Shown here: positions 9,682 to 18,627 of the stretch, one piece after another
Numbering within the stretch: position 1 is the stretch's first letter
How the letters are laid out: each line of letters opens with the position of its first letter
Source: Pseudobutyrivibrio sp. ACV-2
GTDB taxonomy: Bacteria > Bacillota > Clostridia > Lachnospirales > Lachnospiraceae
Direction: 5' to 3'
Assembly (NCBI RefSeq): GCF_900107545.1
Contig: NZ_FNQZ01000001.1
Span: forward strand, 124,001-188,000
Length of the DNA stretch: 64,000 nt
Program-made: the position numbers and the translations under genes
The notes under the pieces: model-generated
What the model saw: only the letters and a program-made list of their open reading frames with translations
What the model was told of the DNA's origin: nothing
The model's database searches: none

Positions 9682-10758
9682 ATGAAGAAACGAGTAGTTT
9701 CAGCGTTTTCGTTGGCATGCGCTATGGCGCTTTTACTTGATTATACAGCTAGTTCATCAACTGGTTTAAATAATACAGATTCAGATGCAAAATCAACTGC
9801 TAGCCTTACAGCAGGTGCTGTTTCAGTAGCTTCAGTAGATTTGTCATCACTTGAAGAAATATCTGTTACAGATTCTGAGGCTATTGCTACAGCAAAGTCT
9901 CTTGGCGATATTTATGGCTACAAAAATCTTGGTATCTGTAATGTTTCAAGCGGTAATCTCAACATTCGTGAGAGTGCAGCTTCAGATGCAAAATTAGTAG
10001 GTAAGCTTCCAGCTGGTGCTGGAGCTGAAATACTTGGCACTGAAGGTGAGTGGAGCTACATTCAGTCTGGTGAAGTTACAGGTTATGTTCTCACTGAGTA
10101 TCTTCTTACAGGAGAGGATGCCTGGAACAAGGCTGCTGAGTTAGCTCAATATGTTGCAACCTCTAAAACAGGTGGTTTAAGAATACGTTCAGAAGCAAGC
10201 ACAGACTGTGAAATCATAGATACACTTGGCGAAGGTGAAGAAGTAGCTGTACTTGACTACACTGAGGGCGCTGATTGGATTAAAGTAGACTTTGAAGGTG
10301 AAGACGGATATGTTTCAGCAGAGTATGTAGATATAGATTTATCACTTAAGACTGCAATGACTCTTACTGAGGCACGCTATGGTGTTGGTGTTTCAGATGT
10401 TCGTATGGCAGTAGCAGATTTTGCCCTTCAATATGTTGGTAATCGCTATGTTTGGGGGGGTACATCCCTTACAAACGGTGTTGATTGTTCAGGCTTTACC
10501 ATGCAGGTTATGAAACAGTTTGGCATATCTCTTAGCCATTCTTCAAGAGCTCAGGTAAATGAAGGAACTAGAATTACAGCATCAGAGCTTAAGCCAGGTG
10601 ATTTGATTTTCTACGGTAAAGGAAAGACTATCAACCATGTTGCTATCTATATCGGAGGAGGCCAGATAGTTCACGCCTCTAATAAACGTGATGGTATCAA
10701 GATTTCAAACTATACTTACCGTACCCCTCTTGCTTTCACAAGAGTGATATATGATTAG
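9682..10758 (+). CDS. Exported SH3/NlpC-P60 peptidoglycan hydrolase
   Basis: Likely a cell-wall endopeptidase cleaving peptide stems. The chosen start, ATG 9682 behind GTGGAGG, gives a signal peptide (KKR, then a hydrophobic stretch to about residue 22). An in-frame ATG at 9658 has no ribosome-binding site. A low-complexity Ser/Thr/Ala segment follows, then two bacterial SH3 repeats (about 85-140 and 160-210, both with RxSEAS/RESAAS-like cores). The NlpC/P60 domain follows, with catalytic C269 (DCSGF), H319 (INHVAIY) and H331. The protein has 358 residues. The gene is monocistronic. Confidence 0.88.
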   Translation: MKKRVVSAFSLACAMALLLDYTASSSTGLNNTDSDAKSTASLTAGAVSVASVDLSSLEEISVTDSEAIATAKSLGDIYGYKNLGICNVSSGNLNIRESAASDAKLVGKLPAGAGAEILGTEGEWSYIQSGEVTGYVLTEYLLTGEDAWNKAAELAQYVATSKTGGLRIRSEASTDCEIIDTLGEGEEVAVLDYTEGADWIKVDFEGEDGYVSAEYVDIDLSLKTAMTLTEARYGVGVSDVRMAVADFALQYVGNRYVWGGTSLTNGVDCSGFTMQVMKQFGISLSHSSRAQVNEGTRITASELKPGDLIFYGKGKTINHVAIYIGGGQIVHASNKRDGIKISNYTYRTPLAFTRVIYD

Positions 10759-10886
10759 CAGATAGTGGGGACCCTTTGGGGAGAACCTGTCTGAAAAAAT
10801 AACTACCTTCCGGTAGGCATTTATGATAAGATAAATACAGTGGTTTTCCACTAAAATCGATATTTTGTTGGAGAGGAATTTATAAA

Positions 10887-11396
10887 ATGACTTTATTAGA
10901 ACAGTGGCAAAAAATTGCCTACAATCAGAATCAATCTCAGGCTGATTTACAGAGATTCTGGCAGAATTATTTCCTTTTAGAGAAGGGTATTTACGAGCAG
11001 CTTCTTGATGATCCAGATACAGAAGTTAAGGGTACAGTAAAGGAACTTGCTGAGAAATATAAGATCGAGGTTATGCCAATGGTTGGTTTTCTTGATGGAA
11101 TCAACGATTCACTTGTTGAAGCAAACCCAATCGACACAATGGAAGAGGATACAGTAGTATCTCTTAAATTCGACAAGGAAAAGCTTTACAAGAACATGAT
11201 TGATGCCAAGGCAGATTGGCTCTATGGTCTTCCACAGTGGGAGAAAATCTTTGATGCTGACAAGCTCAAGGCTCTTACAAAGGAAGCAAAGAACATGCAT
11301 ACTATAGTTCGTTCTGAAAAGAAGGTTGGACGTAATGATCCATGTCCATGTGGTAGCGGTAAGAAGTACAAGCACTGCTGCATGAATAAGAAATAA
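10887..11396 (+). CDS. SEC-C motif protein of unknown role
   Basis: A 169-residue soluble protein ending in a zinc-binding SEC-C motif, [16 protein letters not shown], the same module found at the end of SecA. The first 140 residues look helical and I do not recognise them beyond small SEC-C proteins in related Clostridia. It contains many acidic residues and an [15 protein letters not shown] segment. It has its own Shine-Dalgarno (GGAGAGG) and is followed by a strong terminator, so it is probably monocistronic. The function is unknown; protein or ribosome contact through SEC-C is an inference. Confidence 0.75.
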   Translation: MTLLEQWQKIAYNQNQSQADLQRFWQNYFLLEKGIYEQLLDDPDTEVKGTVKELAEKYKIEVMPMVGFLDGINDSLVEANPIDTMEEDTVVSLKFDKEKLYKNMIDAKADWLYGLPQWEKIFDADKLKALTKEAKNMHTIVRSEKKVGRNDPCPCGSGKKYKHCCMNKK

Positions 11397-11413
11397 ATGT
11401 ATCTTGAAAATGT

Positions 11414-11448
11414 AAAAAATCGCACCTCAAATGGGGTGTGATTTTTTT
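11414..11448 (+). terminator. Terminator after the SEC-C gene
   Basis: A stem of about 14 bp (AAAATCGCACCTC with GGGGTGTGATTTT, including G-T pairs, loop AAAT) is followed by a T-run. Confidence 0.88.
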
Positions 11449-11471
11449 ATACTTAAATTAATAAAAAATTA

Positions 11472-11508
11472 CCCAGGGGGAACGGAAGGTGATAGTCAAC
11501 CGTTAGGG
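11472..11508 (+). repeat. Inverted repeat in the GH43 leader
   Basis: AACGG at 11481-11485 pairs with CCGTT at 11500-11504 around a 14-base loop. CCC at 11472-11474 can pair with GGG at 11506-11508. It ends three bases before the AAGGAG ribosome-binding site, so folding could affect initiation. It matches no RNA class I know. Confidence 0.35.
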
Positions 11509-11525
11509 AAAAGGAGAAGAATAGC

Positions 11526-13025
11526 ATGAAAATTTGTAATCCACTTATTAAATCAGATCTTCCAGATATCGATATTATAAGGGAAGGGGAGTTTTACTAT
11601 CTTGTTACTACAACCATGTTTTTTACACCTGGAGCACCAATACTTAGGTCAAAGGATTTAAAGAATTGGGAGATAGTGGCATATATTTTCGATAAGATTG
11701 CAGATAACGATATATATGAACTAAAAAATGGAAAAAATGCATATGGTGCAGGCCAATGGGCCACATCTCTATGTAAGCATAACGGTATGTTTTATGCATG
11801 CTTTGTATGCAATGATATGAAAAAGACTTATATTTACTATTCTGATGATATAGAAAAATCATATTGGAATAGATATGAAATTCCTGGCATTTTTCATGAC
11901 ATGAGTTTCTTATTCTGGCAGGATAAGTCATATCTTGTATATGGAAATGGTGACATTAAAATCGTTCAGCTTACAGAGGATTTAAGCGCTATTGAAGAAG
12001 GCACAAATCGCACTTTATTTTCTACTGATAAGGATGGAATCATGCTTCGCTGTGAAGGTTGTAGAGCATATGTGAAGGATGGATTTATTTACCTATGCTT
12101 TATAGAGTGGCCTGAGGCAAATGTAGGAAATGGCAGAAGGCGAGAAATCTGTTATAGAAGCAGTAGTTTAGAAGGTCCATTTGAAAGACAAATAATCTTT
12201 GATGATGATATGGGATATAACAATTGTGGAATTGCTCAGGGTGTCCTTATCGAAAATTTTGATGGCAATTGGTACAGTATGTTATTTCAGGATCATGGTG
12301 CAGTTGGCCGCATTCCATATTTATTGCCTGTCACATGGAAAGATAACTGGCCAGTAATCGGAATCGATGGAAACGCACCTGTTGATTTTGAAATAGATGG
12401 AACTGAAAATCCTACAGCAGATATAGCCATCAGTGATTCGCTTAATCATGATGATAATATTCTTCCGCTACAGTTTCAGTGGAACCATAATCCTATAAAT
12501 GAAGCATGGTCATTTACTGACAGACCAGGATATCTTAGATTAAGAAACGCTCAGCTTTCTGATAATCTGTTGACTGCTAGAAATACACTTACAGAAAGAA
12601 CTATATCTCCTAAATCCGTATTTACGATAGAAGGAGATTTTTCAGGAATGAAGGGTGGCGATTATGCAGGTCTTGCCGCTTTCATGGGAATATATGGCAC
12701 TATAGGGCTCAAAAAATCTAATTCTGAATACTATATTGTATCTACAAGAAAAGATGAGGATGAAATAAAACTAAATGTTTCTGACGTACCAGGATTTAAA
12801 TGTAGTCATTTCTGGATGAAAATAGAGTTCGATTTTGAAAATGATGACACGGCTTATTTTTATTATTCAGTTGATGGAAATGAATATCATATGTTTGGTG
12901 AACCTCTTAAAATGATATATACTCTTGATGTATTTGTAGGATATCGAATAGGTATTTTTTCTTATGGAACAAAGAACCTAGGTGGTGTTGTAGACTTTAG
13001 AAATCTTACATTATTTACTAAATAA
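11526..13025 (+). CDS. Cytoplasmic GH43-type glycoside hydrolase
   Basis: Probably a beta-xylosidase or alpha-L-arabinofuranosidase acting on imported xylo-oligosaccharides. The five-bladed propeller half covers about residues 1-290. Candidate catalytic residues follow the GH43 pattern: D14 (LPDID), D125 (HDMSFLF) and E177 (CEGCRAY). The last two positions of the usual EGP motif differ (EGC). The C-terminal 200 residues form a beta-sandwich typical of the family (DYAGLAAFMG, then HFWMKIEFDF). There is no signal peptide, so it acts inside the cell. It stands alone, without transporter genes nearby. Substrate cannot be decided from sequence. Confidence 0.8.
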   Translation: MKICNPLIKSDLPDIDIIREGEFYYLVTTTMFFTPGAPILRSKDLKNWEIVAYIFDKIADNDIYELKNGKNAYGAGQWATSLCKHNGMFYACFVCNDMKKTYIYYSDDIEKSYWNRYEIPGIFHDMSFLFWQDKSYLVYGNGDIKIVQLTEDLSAIEEGTNRTLFSTDKDGIMLRCEGCRAYVKDGFIYLCFIEWPEANVGNGRRREICYRSSSLEGPFERQIIFDDDMGYNNCGIAQGVLIENFDGNWYSMLFQDHGAVGRIPYLLPVTWKDNWPVIGIDGNAPVDFEIDGTENPTADIAISDSLNHDDNILPLQFQWNHNPINEAWSFTDRPGYLRLRNAQLSDNLLTARNTLTERTISPKSVFTIEGDFSGMKGGDYAGLAAFMGIYGTIGLKKSNSEYYIVSTRKDEDEIKLNVSDVPGFKCSHFWMKIEFDFENDDTAYFYYSVDGNEYHMFGEPLKMIYTLDVFVGYRIGIFSYGTKNLGGVVDFRNLTLFTK

Positions 13026-13042
13026 CCCTGGTAAAGTATAAT
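13014..13042 (+). promoter_or_regulatory. Sigma-A promoter for the PilZ gene
   Basis: TTTACT at 13014-13019, a 17-base spacer and TATAAT at 13037-13042. The -35 lies inside the last codons of the GH43 gene. Confidence 0.7.
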
Positions 13043-13091
13043 GTAGTTAGTAGTAAGTACTTATATAACTTATAAAAAGTTGGGGAGTTAT

Positions 13092-13817
13092 ATGAGAATA
13101 TCCGAGATAACATCTGAAAACAAACCATATATAAAGATTTCCAAAGGTAATAAAAAGGTCGAGGTGCCTATTATACCAAAGCCTGTAGTTATTCCTGCCG
13201 GTAGACTGAACATGAAAAAATATTCATACGTCGGCTGTGAAAGTATTCGTGTCAGGTTTAAAGGCAAAATCGTAAGGCTTAATTGGGCATTCAATCATAA
13301 TAGAATTACCTTACTTTGTTCTGCTGATCGTAAGGCGTATTGTTGGAAGAATATCAAAGTTGTTACCTTCAATGCGCCAAACGGGACCAAGGAACAGATG
13401 GTTGTCTGTAAGCGTGATTATGGTGATGAAACAGAGCGTAGGAGATTTAAAAGATATTCTGTGAATAAGCCTGTTACAATCAGACAGGGGGCCAATAGCT
13501 ACAGGGCTCAGACAGCAGATGTTTCAATTGCTGGAATTGGAATTATAGTTGATAAAAATGTAACAATAATTCCTAAGCTTCCTATCGAAGTGGTTTTCTC
13601 AGATGAAAGCAAGATTAAAGCCAGACTGGTACGTACAGTGTATAGAGGTGATGGCAGCGAACTTTTAGGCTGTCATGTTTCTAAATCGTTTAGGTATCAG
13701 ATGACCAGGCTGGTGCGAATAGAAGAGGATTACATCGAACGTCAGAAGCATGCCGATGATGATGAATTGGATACTGATGATGGTTGGCTTGAAGGATCAA
13801 TAGAGAGATGGCACTAG
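13092..13817 (+). CDS. PilZ-domain protein, likely c-di-GMP receptor
   Basis: A 241-residue soluble protein. The C-terminal half (about 115-225) is a PilZ domain with the c-di-GMP-binding RRRFKR box and the DVSIAGIGI ([DN]xSxxG) motif. The N-terminal 110 residues form an unrecognised beta-rich domain that could play the YcgR-N role. The start at ATG 13092 has GGGGAG seven bases upstream; a TTG at 13080 overlaps that site and is rejected. A terminator shared with the convergent aroA follows. A role in motility or adhesion control is inference. Confidence 0.82.
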   Translation: MRISEITSENKPYIKISKGNKKVEVPIIPKPVVIPAGRLNMKKYSYVGCESIRVRFKGKIVRLNWAFNHNRITLLCSADRKAYCWKNIKVVTFNAPNGTKEQMVVCKRDYGDETERRRFKRYSVNKPVTIRQGANSYRAQTADVSIAGIGIIVDKNVTIIPKLPIEVVFSDESKIKARLVRTVYRGDGSELLGCHVSKSFRYQMTRLVRIEEDYIERQKHADDDELDTDDGWLEGSIERWH

Positions 13818-13830
13818 GCCATCTCTTTTT
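13804..13830 (+). terminator. Terminator between the PilZ gene and aroA
   Basis: The 9-bp stem AGAGATGGC/GCCATCTCT with loop ACTAG is followed by TTTT. The left arm is in the PilZ coding end and the T-run abuts the aroA stop codon. It works best on the plus strand; the minus-strand tail is only A/T mixed. Confidence 0.82.
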
Positions 13831-15109
13831 ATTTGTTAATTATTTGATTCAAGGTTTCAAAGAATGTAGGGTAAGAAATAGAGCAACAAGCTTCATTGTC
13901 AAAGGTCGTTTCTCCATCGGCTACAAGTCCTGCTATTGCAAATGACATGGCAATACGGTGGTCTAAATACGTATTTACGATATTTCCATTTAAAGGATTT
14001 CCACCATTAATAATCATTCCATCATCAGTAGCTTCTATGTCACAGCCCATATTCTTAAGATTTTCTGTAACTGTAGCAATTCTATCGCTTTCTTTTACCT
14101 TAAGTTCAGCAGCGTCTTTGATAACAGTCTGACCCTTGGCACAAGCTGCCATTACAGCTATTACAGGAATTTCATCGATCAATGTAGGAATGATATCACC
14201 AGAGACGGTACAACCGTGAAGCTCACTTGTAGTAATATGGATGTCAGCAACAGGTTCTCCGCTTACAATTCTTTCATTTAAAAGCTCGATATTGCCGCCC
14301 ATATCCTGAGCAATCTTGATGATGCCTGCTCTGGTAGGATTCGTATTTACGTTTTTAATCAGAATATCTGCATTAGGACAGATAAGACCCGCTGCTATAA
14401 AATATGCCGCAGATGAAATGTCACCAGGCACTTCAATTTTTTGTCCTACCAATTTTGGACCACCCACAATGGAAGCGGTAAGACCCTCTGATTTAATGTC
14501 TGCGCCAAAGCCGGAAAGCATAAGCTCTGTATGATTTCTTGAAACAACAGGTTCACTGACTGAAGTGATCCCATCTGCATATAATCCAGCTAAAAGTATG
14601 CAGGATTTTACCTGAGCTGAGGCAACAGGAGAATCATAATGAATCGGTTTTAATGGTGCACCTCCTATCTCAAGTGGAGCACAGCCGTTATCTCGTATTG
14701 AGCGAATATTTGCACTCATCATGGTTAGAGGGGTAATTATTCTTTTCATAGGGCGTTTTTGTATAGAATCATCTCCATTTAAGGAGCTTATGAAGCTTTG
14801 TCCTGCTAAAATTCCGCTGATGAGTCTTGTTGTTGTTCCACTGTTTCCTACATCAAGCATCTGAGTTGGAGCAGTAAGTCCATGTAGTCCCTTTCCATGT
14901 ATTATGACATGATCATTTTTCTGTGAAATATCGATCCCCATTGCCCTGAAACAGCCAATAGTGGAGCGACAGTCTGCACCATCTAAAAATCCTGTTAATT
15001 CTGTAATTCCATCTGAAATAGAACCAAACATTACACCACGGTGACTGATTGATTTATCACCTGGAATATTTATTTCACCCTTTAAGCTTTTTACCTTTGT
15101 AATTGCCAT
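13829..15109 (-). CDS. aroA: 5-enolpyruvylshikimate-3-phosphate synthase
   Basis: Joins shikimate-3-phosphate and PEP in the shikimate pathway. The N-terminal GEINIPGDKSISHRG block and the GNSGTTTRLISGIL block are both diagnostic. Later LKVKESDRIATV and DHRIAMSFAIAGL are present. The length of 426 residues is normal. The sequence GNSGTTTR carries Thr-Thr in place of the Gly-Ala seen in E. coli-type (class I) enzymes (GNAGTAMR), consistent with a clostridial form. It is the second gene of a tyrA-aroA operon with a 12-base gap. Confidence 0.95.
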   Translation of the reverse strand: MAITKVKSLKGEINIPGDKSISHRGVMFGSISDGITELTGFLDGADCRSTIGCFRAMGIDISQKNDHVIIHGKGLHGLTAPTQMLDVGNSGTTTRLISGILAGQSFISSLNGDDSIQKRPMKRIITPLTMMSANIRSIRDNGCAPLEIGGAPLKPIHYDSPVASAQVKSCILLAGLYADGITSVSEPVVSRNHTELMLSGFGADIKSEGLTASIVGGPKLVGQKIEVPGDISSAAYFIAAGLICPNADILIKNVNTNPTRAGIIKIAQDMGGNIELLNERIVSGEPVADIHITTSELHGCTVSGDIIPTLIDEIPVIAVMAACAKGQTVIKDAAELKVKESDRIATVTENLKNMGCDIEATDDGMIINGGNPLNGNIVNTYLDHRIAMSFAIAGLVADGETTFDNEACCSISYPTFFETLNQIINK

Positions 15110-15121
15110 ATGTATTTCCTT

Positions 15122-16222
15122 TTAATTTGTTCTTTGTCTTACGTAGTAGTTGTTGTGTGTTAGGATTGTCTGAGCCTTTTGCATAGAATCCTCTGAGTAG
15201 AATTCTATTCTAAGAACACCTGGCTCAAATTCTCTGTTATGAATAATGTCGATATTTTTTACACTGAGTTCAGCATTTGCTAAAAGCTGTAATACACCAA
15301 CCAATGTACCTGGCTTATCATCAATATCACAATATAATTCGAAAAAGCGAAGTAGAGCATTTCCAGGAATAGTAAGAGAATCCCTATAATCCTTTGCTTT
15401 TGCCCAAAGCTTTATTATTTCTTCACCATCTGCTGCTGCAATTGAATCCCTGAATTTAGTAAGTTCATCCATATAACTGTCTATGAGCTTTAACACTGCA
15501 TCCTTATTGCTCAAAAAAATGTGTTGCCACATGGTTGGTGAGCCAGATGCAATACGTGTGATGTCTTTAAAACCGCCTGCTGCAATTGTTTTTCTGGTAG
15601 CACGTTCATCATCAGTGTCCTGAACCAAATTTACAAGGGCGGCAGCAACAACATGAGGAAGATGGGATACAGCAGCGGTAGCTTCATCATGTTCTTCAGG
15701 TGTGAGCTTGATTGGGATAGCTCCAAGGCTTCCAATGTATGAAGCAAATTCATCGAAAGTTTTCTCATTTACAGTTGAATCAGCTGTGAGAATATAGTAA
15801 GCATTTTCTAATAGTGATGCAGAAGAGTGCTCTAATCCTGTAAGCTCAGATCCTGTCATTGGATGTCCGCCAATAAATTGATTAGAAAGTCCAAGATCTC
15901 TTGCCACTGCTGTAATGTCACCTTTAACAGAGCCTACATCAGTAATGATACAATCAGGCTTCACCACATCCTTCAGTTTTCTCAAATACTCGCAATTAAC
16001 GCCAACAGGACTACATAAAAATATAATGTCACATTGGCCGAATTGATGAATCTTAAGCAGGCCGTTATTGTCTATAAGTCGTTCTTCAAAAGCTGTCTCA
16101 ATAGTAGATTCTCTTGATGCGGTAGCCAAGATTCTTGTGTTAGGATATATCTTTAATATCGCCTTTGCGATACTTCCCCCGATAAGTCCAAGTCCTACAA
16201 ATCCGATAGTTTTAGTCTTCAT
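15122..16222 (-). CDS. tyrA: Prephenate dehydrogenase with ACT domain
   Basis: Oxidatively decarboxylates prephenate toward tyrosine with NAD+. The Rossmann motif GFVGLGLIGGSIAKAI is at residues 8-23, followed by TDVGSVKGD and GGHPMTGSE. The helical dimerisation domain contains SHLPHVVAAAL. The last 75 residues form an ACT domain (DIDDKPGTLVGVLQLL), which usually binds tyrosine for feedback inhibition. AGGAG precedes the ATG. It is transcribed away from the EF-G-like gene, from a promoter at 16278-16306. Confidence 0.94.
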   Translation of the reverse strand: MKTKTIGFVGLGLIGGSIAKAILKIYPNTRILATASRESTIETAFEERLIDNNGLLKIHQFGQCDIIFLCSPVGVNCEYLRKLKDVVKPDCIITDVGSVKGDITAVARDLGLSNQFIGGHPMTGSELTGLEHSSASLLENAYYILTADSTVNEKTFDEFASYIGSLGAIPIKLTPEEHDEATAAVSHLPHVVAAALVNLVQDTDDERATRKTIAAGGFKDITRIASGSPTMWQHIFLSNKDAVLKLIDSYMDELTKFRDSIAAADGEEIIKLWAKAKDYRDSLTIPGNALLRFFELYCDIDDKPGTLVGVLQLLANAELSVKNIDIIHNREFEPGVLRIEFYSEDSMQKAQTILTHNNYYVRQRTN

Positions 16223-16277
16223 ACAATAGTCTCCTAAATGTGGTTTACTCTTTAATACTTTAAAGCGTAAATATATT

Positions 16278-16306
16278 TATATAATATCATATTTATCCGT
16301 TGTAAA
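16278..16306 (-). promoter_or_regulatory. Sigma-A promoter for tyrA-aroA
   Basis: On the minus strand, TTTACA (16301-16306), a 17-base spacer and TATATA (16278-16283). It lies back to back with the plus-strand promoter at 16318-16346; the two -35 boxes are 11 bases apart. Confidence 0.6.
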
Positions 16307-16317
16307 TAGTCTGAATA

Positions 16318-16346
16318 TTGGGTAAAATATAATTAAATTATATAAC
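16318..16346 (+). promoter_or_regulatory. Sigma-A promoter for the EF-G-like gene
   Basis: TTGGGT at 16318-16323, a 17-base spacer and TATAAC at 16341-16346. The 5' leader that follows (16353-16384) is unusually G/C-rich for this genome and purine-rich. Confidence 0.6.
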
Positions 16347-16396
16347 ATCACGGCGCGGCGGGGATAAGGCGTCGAAAAATACGGGAGGTAAGACAC

Positions 16397-18493
16397 ATGA
16401 AGGTATTTACTACGGACAAAATTAGAAATGTCGTGTTGCTTGGACACAGCGGGGCGGGCAAAACCAGTCTCATCGAATCAATGGCTTTTCTAGCTGGTCA
16501 GATCAGCAAGCCAGGCACTATTGAGGCTGGTAATACCATTAGTGACTACGACAAACTGGAGACAAAAAACAAATTTTCTATTTACACTTCTTTAGTTCCA
16601 ATCGTATGGGGCGATACTAAGATTAATTTCCTAGACACACCAGGCTATTTCGATTTTATAGGAGAGGCTGAGGAGGCTGTCAGTGCAGCTGATGCGGCTA
16701 TTATTGTAATTTCAGGTAAAAGCGGAATTGAAGTTGGTACAAAGAGAGCATGGGAGTTGTGCGACAAGTTCAATCTTCCAAGAATGGTATTTGTAACTGA
16801 CATGGATATAGATGATGCCAGCTATAGAGAAATCGTTGAAGAGCTTCAGAGTTTATACGGAAAGAAGATTGCTCCTTTCCATCTTCCAATCAGAGAAAAT
16901 GGAGAGTTTGTTGGCTATGTAAATGTAATTCAGCAGATGGGTAAACGCTGGAAGGCAGATGGCACTGTTGAGCATAGTGATGTTCCAGAATACAATCAGG
17001 AATATTTAGAGAATTATCGTGAAGCACTTATGGAGTCAGTAGCTGAGACTTCAGAAGAGTTTATGGATCGCTATTTCGGTGGTGAAGAATTCTCAGAGGA
17101 TGAAATCAGACAGGCACTTCGTGTAAATGTGGCTACTGGTGATATTGTTCCTGTTATGATGGGCTCAAACCTCACCAACAGAGGCCAGTACACAATGCTT
17201 GTAGATATTGTTAAATATCTTCCAAGTCCTGCTGACTGCAAGGTTTCAGGAATTAACGCAAATACGAATGAGGTTTACGAAGCGAACTATGACTTTGCAA
17301 AGCCAAAGAGTGCTTACGTATTCAAGACAATTGTGGACCCATTTGTTGGTAAATATTCACTAATCAAGGTTAATTCTGGCGTTCTTAAAACAGATGATGC
17401 TTTATATAACAAGCATAAAGAAACAGAGGAGAAGATTGGTAAGCTTTACATTTTGACAGGAAGTAAAGCAGAAGAGGTTCCAGAGCTTCATGCTGGAGAT
17501 ATTGGTGCATTGTCAAAGCTTCAGAAGGTGGCTACAACAGATTCGCTTTCTACAAAGGCAAATCCAATCCTTTATATCAGAACACCACTTTCAGTGCCAT
17601 ATACCTACAAGAGATATAAGGCAAAAAATAAGGGTGATGAAGATAAAATTGCTCAGGCTCTAGCAAAGCTTTGTGCTGAGGACCTTACAATCAAGGTTGT
17701 AAATGATGGTGAAAACAGCCAGTCACTTATCTATGGTATTGGCGATCGTCATATTGATATGCTTGTACAGAAGCTTGTTGAAAAATACAAGGTTGATATT
17801 GAATTGAGTCAGCCAAAGATTGCTTTCAAGGAGACAATCAAGGGCAAGTCAGATGTTGAGTACAAGTATAAAAAGCAGACCGGTGGACACGGTCAGTATG
17901 GTCATGTAAAGATGACCTTTGAGCCTTCTGGAAATATGGAAGAGCACTACAACTTTACTGAATCTGTAGTCGGCGGTGCAGTTCCAAAGAATTACTTCCC
18001 AGCAGTTGAAAAGGGCTTACAGGAAGCTGTTCTTGCAGGACCACTTGCAGCATATCCTGTTGTTGGAATTCATGCTAATCTTTATGATGGAAGCTATCAC
18101 CCGGTTGATTCATCTGAAATGGCATTTAAGGTTGCTGCAAAGGGCGCTTTCAAGGACGGTATCATGAAGGCAAATCCAATCCTTCTTGAGCCTATCGAGA
18201 CTCTTAAGGTTGTAGTTCCAGATGCATACACAGGTGATGTAATGGGTGACCTTAACAAGAGACGTGGTCGTGTGCTTGGTATGAATCCTACAGATGTAGG
18301 CGGCAAGACAGAGGTTATGGCTGAAGTTCCTATGGCAGAACTTTATGGCTATGACACAACACTTCGTTCAATGACAGGTGGCTATGGTACATTCTCTTAT
18401 GAATTAGCTCGATATGAGCAGGTTCCTTCAGATGTTCAGGCAAAGGAAGTAGAGCGAAGAGCAAACAAGCTTAAGGATGTTGACGAAGAATAA
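16397..18493 (+). CDS. EF-G-like GTPase (EF-G2 type, atypical G motifs)
   Basis: A translational GTPase of 698 residues with the five-domain EF-G layout. P-loop GHSGAGKTS (16-24), domain II with SAYVFKTIVDPFVGK, domain IV with GGHGQYGHVKM and domain V with GDLNKRRGRVLGM. It differs from canonical EF-G. The switch I RGIT motif is absent. Switch II reads DTPGYFDF (D80-), with Tyr84 where catalytic His sits. The G4 box reads TDMD (134-137) in place of NKxD. Thermus EF-G-2 has a similar Tyr. So this is the second EF-G paralogue and probably not the main translocase. Confidence 0.85.
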   Translation: MKVFTTDKIRNVVLLGHSGAGKTSLIESMAFLAGQISKPGTIEAGNTISDYDKLETKNKFSIYTSLVPIVWGDTKINFLDTPGYFDFIGEAEEAVSAADAAIIVISGKSGIEVGTKRAWELCDKFNLPRMVFVTDMDIDDASYREIVEELQSLYGKKIAPFHLPIRENGEFVGYVNVIQQMGKRWKADGTVEHSDVPEYNQEYLENYREALMESVAETSEEFMDRYFGGEEFSEDEIRQALRVNVATGDIVPVMMGSNLTNRGQYTMLVDIVKYLPSPADCKVSGINANTNEVYEANYDFAKPKSAYVFKTIVDPFVGKYSLIKVNSGVLKTDDALYNKHKETEEKIGKLYILTGSKAEEVPELHAGDIGALSKLQKVATTDSLSTKANPILYIRTPLSVPYTYKRYKAKNKGDEDKIAQALAKLCAEDLTIKVVNDGENSQSLIYGIGDRHIDMLVQKLVEKYKVDIELSQPKIAFKETIKGKSDVEYKYKKQTGGHGQYGHVKMTFEPSGNMEEHYNFTESVVGGAVPKNYFPAVEKGLQEAVLAGPLAAYPVVGIHANLYDGSYHPVDSSEMAFKVAAKGAFKDGIMKANPILLEPIETLKVVVPDAYTGDVMGDLNKRRGRVLGMNPTDVGGKTEVMAEVPMAELYGYDTTLRSMTGGYGTFSYELARYEQVPSDVQAKEVERRANKLKDVDEE

Positions 18494-18511
18494 ATTTAAT
18501 AGGTAATTATT

Positions 18512-18551
18512 ATAGGCAGGATTCCTGTTTGATGGGGAGTCCTGCCTATTT
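18512..18551 (+). terminator. Probable terminator after the EF-G-like gene
   Basis: ATAGGCAGGA at 18512-18521 pairs perfectly with TCCTGCCTAT at 18540-18549 around an 18-base loop. The T-tail is weak (TTTATG), so termination may be partial. Confidence 0.55.
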
Positions 18552-18598
18552 ATGTGGCAATTTATGATTAATTATTCAATATTATGGTTGCTTAAACA

Positions 18599-18627
18599 TT
18601 GCAAAAGTTTTCAGCTTTTATTATAAT
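18599..18627 (+). promoter_or_regulatory. Sigma-A promoter for leuS
   Basis: TTGCAA at 18599-18604, a 17-base spacer and TATAAT at 18622-18627. The predicted leader is under 30 bases, too short for a T-box. Confidence 0.8.
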
